From assembly GCF_000213055.1 (NCBI RefSeq), contig NZ_CM001165.1, positions 3,025,945 through 3,089,944 on the forward strand: 64,000 nucleotides of DNA, read 5' to 3'. Shown here piece by piece: positions 61,503-64,000 of the stretch. Source of the stretch: Streptomyces sp. Tu6071 (lineage in GTDB: Bacteria > Actinomycetota > Actinomycetes > Streptomycetales > Streptomycetaceae). A program made the position numbers and the translations under genes. Positions within the stretch are counted from its first letter, which is position 1. Every line of letters begins with the position of its first letter. The notes under the pieces were generated by a model. That model made no database searches and was not told where the DNA came from. It saw nothing but the letters and a program-made list of their open reading frames with translations.

Positions 61503-63494
61503 TCACCCCTCCCTCGCCGCCTTCAGCGCCGCCACGACCCCTTCTCCGTACGTCGCCCGCTTCTTCTCGCCCACGCCGCTCACCCCGGTCAGGCCCTCGA
61601 CCGAGTCGGGGCGGGCCGCGACGATGGCGCGGAGGGTCGCGTCGGTGAAGACGATGTAGGCCGGGACCGCCTGTTCGCGGGCCTGTTCGGCACGCCAGGC
61701 GCGCAGCGCCTCGAAGAGCGGGACATCGGCCTCCGGGAGGTCCACGGGCGGCTTCTTCGCGCCGCCGCGACCCGAGGAGCCCGAGCCGCCGGAGGCGCGC
61801 GGCGCCTTCTTCGGCTCCTTGCGCAGCATCACCTGCCGCTCGCCGCGCAGCACCGCGCCCGCCTCCTCCGTGACGGACAGCGTGTTGTACTCGCCGCCCA
61901 CCTCCAGGAGCCGCTGCGCGAGCAACTGCCGGATGACGCCGCGCCATTCGGTCTCGCTCAGGTCCTCGCCGACCCCGAAGACCGAGAGCTGGTCGTGGTC
62001 GAAGCGGATGACCTTCGCGGTGCGCCTGCCGAGCAGGATGTCGATGATCTGGCCCGTGCCGAAGCTCTGCCCGCGCTCGCGGCGCAGGCGGATCACGGTG
62101 GACAGGGCCTTCTGCGCGGGCACGGTGCCGTCGAAGGCGTCGGGGCTGCCGTGGAGGCAGTTGTCGCAGTTCCCGCACTTCTCGCCGGTCTGCTCCTGCC
62201 CGAAGTAGGCGAGGAGCTGGGCGCGCCGGCAGTCCACCGTCTCGCAGAGCGCGAGCATCGCGTCGAGGTGCGCGCCCGCGCGGCGGCGGAACGCCTCGTC
62301 GCCCTCGCCGCCCTGGAGCATCTTGCGCTGCTGTACGACGTCCTGGATGCCGTACGCGAGCCACGCCGTCGACGGCTGCCCGTCGCGGCCCGCGCGGCCC
62401 GTCTCCTGGTAGTAGCCCTCGACCGACTTCGGCAGGTCCAGGTGGGCCACGAAGCGGACGTCGGGCTTGTCGATCCCCATGCCGAAGGCGATCGTCGCGA
62501 CGACGACGAGCCCGTCCTCGCGCAGGAACCGGGACTGGTGCAGCGCGCGCGTCCGGCCGTCGAGCCCCGCGTGGTACGGGACGGCCTTGACGCCGTTGTC
62601 GTTGAGGAAGGCCGCGACGCGCTCGACGCTGTTGCGCGAGAGGCAGTACACGATGCCCGCGTCCCCCGGGTGCTCCTCGGTGAGGAAGCGGAGGAGCTGG
62701 CGGTTCGGGTTGTCCTTCGCCACGATCCGGTACTGGATGTTCGGGCGGTCGAAGCTCGCCTCGAAGTGCTTGGCCCCGTCCATGCCGAGCCGCTCGGTGA
62801 TCTCCTTGTGCGTCGCCCGCGTCGCCGTCGCCGTCAGCGCGATGCGCGGCACGTCGGGCCAGCGCTCGCCGAGCACCGACAGGTTCAGGTAGTCCGGGCG
62901 GAAGTCGTGGCCCCACTGGGCGACGCAGTGCGCCTCGTCGATGGCGAAGAGGGAGACGGTGCCGCGCGCGAGGAGGTCGAGCGTCGCGGGGACGCGGAGG
63001 CGCTCGGGGGCGAGGTAGAGGAGGTCCAGCTCGCCCGCGAGGAACTCCGCCTCGACGGTGCGGCGCTCGTCGAGGTCGAGCGTGGAGTTGATGAAGCCCG
63101 CGCGGACGCCGAGCGCGCGCAGCGCGTCCACCTGGTCCTGCATGAGCGCGATGAGCGGGGAGACCACGACGCCCGTGCCGGGGCGGGCCAGGGCCGGGAT
63201 CTGGTAGCAGAGGGACTTGCCACCGCCGGTCGGCATGAGGACGACCGCGTCGCCGCCGGAGACGACCTGTTCGATGATCGCCTGCTGCTCGCCGCGGAAG
63301 GAGTCGTACCCGAAGACGCGCTTGAGGATCTCGGCGGGCTCCCCCTGCGCCTCGCGCGCGGCGCCGCCGGAGGGGCGCGCGGCCGGGACCGCGTCCTCCT
63401 CGAAGCTCTCCGGGGCGTTGTCCCAGCCGCCCCAGAGGTCGGGGTCGTCCGTCAAGGCGTCGTCCTGCTCGGTCACACCGTTCGCCTCGTCCAT
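61503..63494 (-). CDS. recQ: ATP-dependent DNA helicase RecQ
   Basis: 663 residues from ATG 63492-63494. Helicase core: [20 protein letters not shown] (Walker A), [20 protein letters not shown] (DEAH plus the RecQ aromatic loop), [34 protein letters not shown] and [18 protein letters not shown] zinc site with CGNCDNC, winged helix, then a C-terminal HRDC-like domain after a basic linker ([20 protein letters not shown]). Other in-frame ATGs at 63539 and 63557 are possible. It unwinds recombination and replication intermediates. Confidence 0.95.
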   Translation of the reverse strand: MDEANGVTEQDDALTDDPDLWGGWDNAPESFEEDAVPAARPSGGAAREAQGEPAEILKRVFGYDSFRGEQQAIIEQVVSGGDAVVLMPTGGGKSLCYQIPALARPGTGVVVSPLIALMQDQVDALRALGVRAGFINSTLDLDERRTVEAEFLAGELDLLYLAPERLRVPATLDLLARGTVSLFAIDEAHCVAQWGHDFRPDYLNLSVLGERWPDVPRIALTATATRATHKEITERLGMDGAKHFEASFDRPNIQYRIVAKDNPNRQLLRFLTEEHPGDAGIVYCLSRNSVERVAAFLNDNGVKAVPYHAGLDGRTRALHQSRFLREDGLVVVATIAFGMGIDKPDVRFVAHLDLPKSVEGYYQETGRAGRDGQPSTAWLAYGIQDVVQQRKMLQGGEGDEAFRRRAGAHLDAMLALCETVDCRRAQLLAYFGQEQTGEKCGNCDNCLHGSPDAFDGTVPAQKALSTVIRLRRERGQSFGTGQIIDILLGRRTAKVIRFDHDQLSVFGVGEDLSETEWRGVIRQLLAQRLLEVGGEYNTLSVTEEAGAVLRGERQVMLRKEPKKAPRASGGSGSSGRGGAKKPPVDLPEADVPLFEALRAWRAEQAREQAVPAYIVFTDATLRAIVAARPDSVEGLTGVSGVGEKKRATYGEGVVAALKAAREG

Positions 63495-63601
63495 CGCTCG
63501 TGTCCCCGTCGTGCCGTCCGTACCTGTCCCAGCAACCATAGGCAGATCGGCCGACATGGTGCGGAGAGTTATCCACAGGTGACTCTTCGCGGTAGGACAA
63601 A

Positions 63602-63626
63602 CGGGTCCGGGGCTGCGCCCCGGACC
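63602..63626. terminator. GGGTCCGGGGC hairpin in the recQ/nuoN gap
   Basis: GGGTCCGGGGC-TGC-GCCCCGGACCC, followed by GTGGGGC-TTC-GCCCCCAC (about 63633-63650). Such paired hairpins are a common streptomycete intergenic element and here follow nuoN on the minus strand. Confidence 0.75.
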
Positions 63627-63715
63627 CGCCTCGTGGGGCTTCGCCCCCACACCCAGCTCCTCAATCTCCCCCAGCCTTCGGCCGGGAGGTGCCCCCAGAG
63701 GGGCTGAATCCGTTG

Positions 63716-64000
63716 TCACCTCACAAATACGCCCGCCGACCCCGCCAGGTCCAGGAAGTACTGCGGCGCCACCCCCAGCACCACCGTCACCACGACGCCC
63801 AGCGCGATCGCCGTCGTCGTCAGCACCGAGGGGACCGCGACCGCCGGGCCGTCCGCCTTCGGCTCGCTGAAGAACATCAGGACGATGACGCGGATGTAGA
63901 AGAACGCCGCGATCGCCGAGGAGAGCACGCCGACGATCACCAGCGGGATCGCGCCGCCCTCGGCCGCCGCCTTGAACACCGCGAACTTGCCGGCGAAGCC
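63716..64000 (-). CDS. nuoN: NADH-quinone oxidoreductase subunit N, C-terminal part (second nuo cluster)
   Basis: The last about 94 residues are present; the gene continues beyond the right edge. [40 protein letters not shown] and [17 protein letters not shown] match the end of NuoN, closer to canonical NuoN than the copy at 18062. It is probably the last gene of a complete nuo operon outside the window. Confidence 0.92.
   Translation of the reverse strand, partial: GFAGKFAVFKAAAEGGAIPLVIVGVLSSAIAAFFYIRVIVLMFFSEPKADGPAVAVPSVLTTTAIALGVVVTVVLGVAPQYFLDLAGSAGVFVR

Overview
The window is a very GC-rich chromosomal segment of a Streptomyces-type actinobacterium. Reasons: GTG and TTG starts with GGAGG-type ribosome binding sites, GTGA/ATGA stop-start overlaps, actinobacterial-only families (DUF397, DUF5753-type XRE regulators, DUF6381, sensor-domain histidine kinases), and a gene order that I recall, from memory only, as the core block between rplK/nusG/secE and the two nuo clusters of Streptomyces.

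Layout. 1-11.9 kb: rplK (cut by the left edge), nusG, secE, tRNA-Trp, an aspartate aminotransferase, adenosine deaminase, a DsbA-like exported protein, two small regulator/target units (TetR with an NAD(P)-binding protein; TetR with a 14-TM MFS pump), murB, a HadA/HadB-like dehydratase pair, rpmG, tRNA-Met and tRNA-Thr. 12-18 kb: an amidohydrolase-fold protein that has lost most of its catalytic ligands, an NAD(P)-binding protein, a 5'-truncated secreted protein beside an internally deleted tRNA-Tyr gene, yajQ, two small membrane proteins and htpX. 18-28.8 kb: a ten-gene complex I operon on the minus strand, nuoABCHIJKLMN, lacking nuoD, nuoE, nuoF and nuoG. 29-36.4 kb: divergent from it, two paralogous histidine kinases with one LuxR-type response regulator, then korAB (2-oxoacid:ferredoxin oxidoreductase). 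The co-location suggests, as inference, ferredoxin-fed proton pumping under two-component control.

36.4-52.6 kb is accessory-like: an HxlR/quinone-reductase pair, a RarD-type transporter, a HAD hydrolase, an isoaspartyl-methyltransferase-like protein, an XRE/DUF397 locus with a 355-bp tandem duplication (one copy frameshifted), an AraC regulator, a GNAT/nucleotidyltransferase pair, a Rieske oxygenase, an MFS transporter, a cupin/MarR pair and an acyltransferase. 52.7-64 kb: an ABC-2 transporter operon with a LolA-like exported partner, a polyprenyl diphosphate synthase (probably menaquinone side chain), a Cof-type phosphatase, a WYL regulator, an SMI1-like protein, an alpha/beta hydrolase, recQ, and the 3' end of a second nuoN at the right edge, so the two nuo clusters lie about 35 kb apart.

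The clearest oddities are: the deleted tRNA-Tyr; the degenerate cytosine-deaminase-like protein; the NuoD-less nuo operon beside korAB, with long disordered inserts in several subunits; the 355-bp DUF397 amplification with a conserved upstream element; duplicated or paired operators at three regulator loci; and minisatellites of 18- or 36-bp period that begin exactly at, or run into, the stop codons of several unrelated genes.
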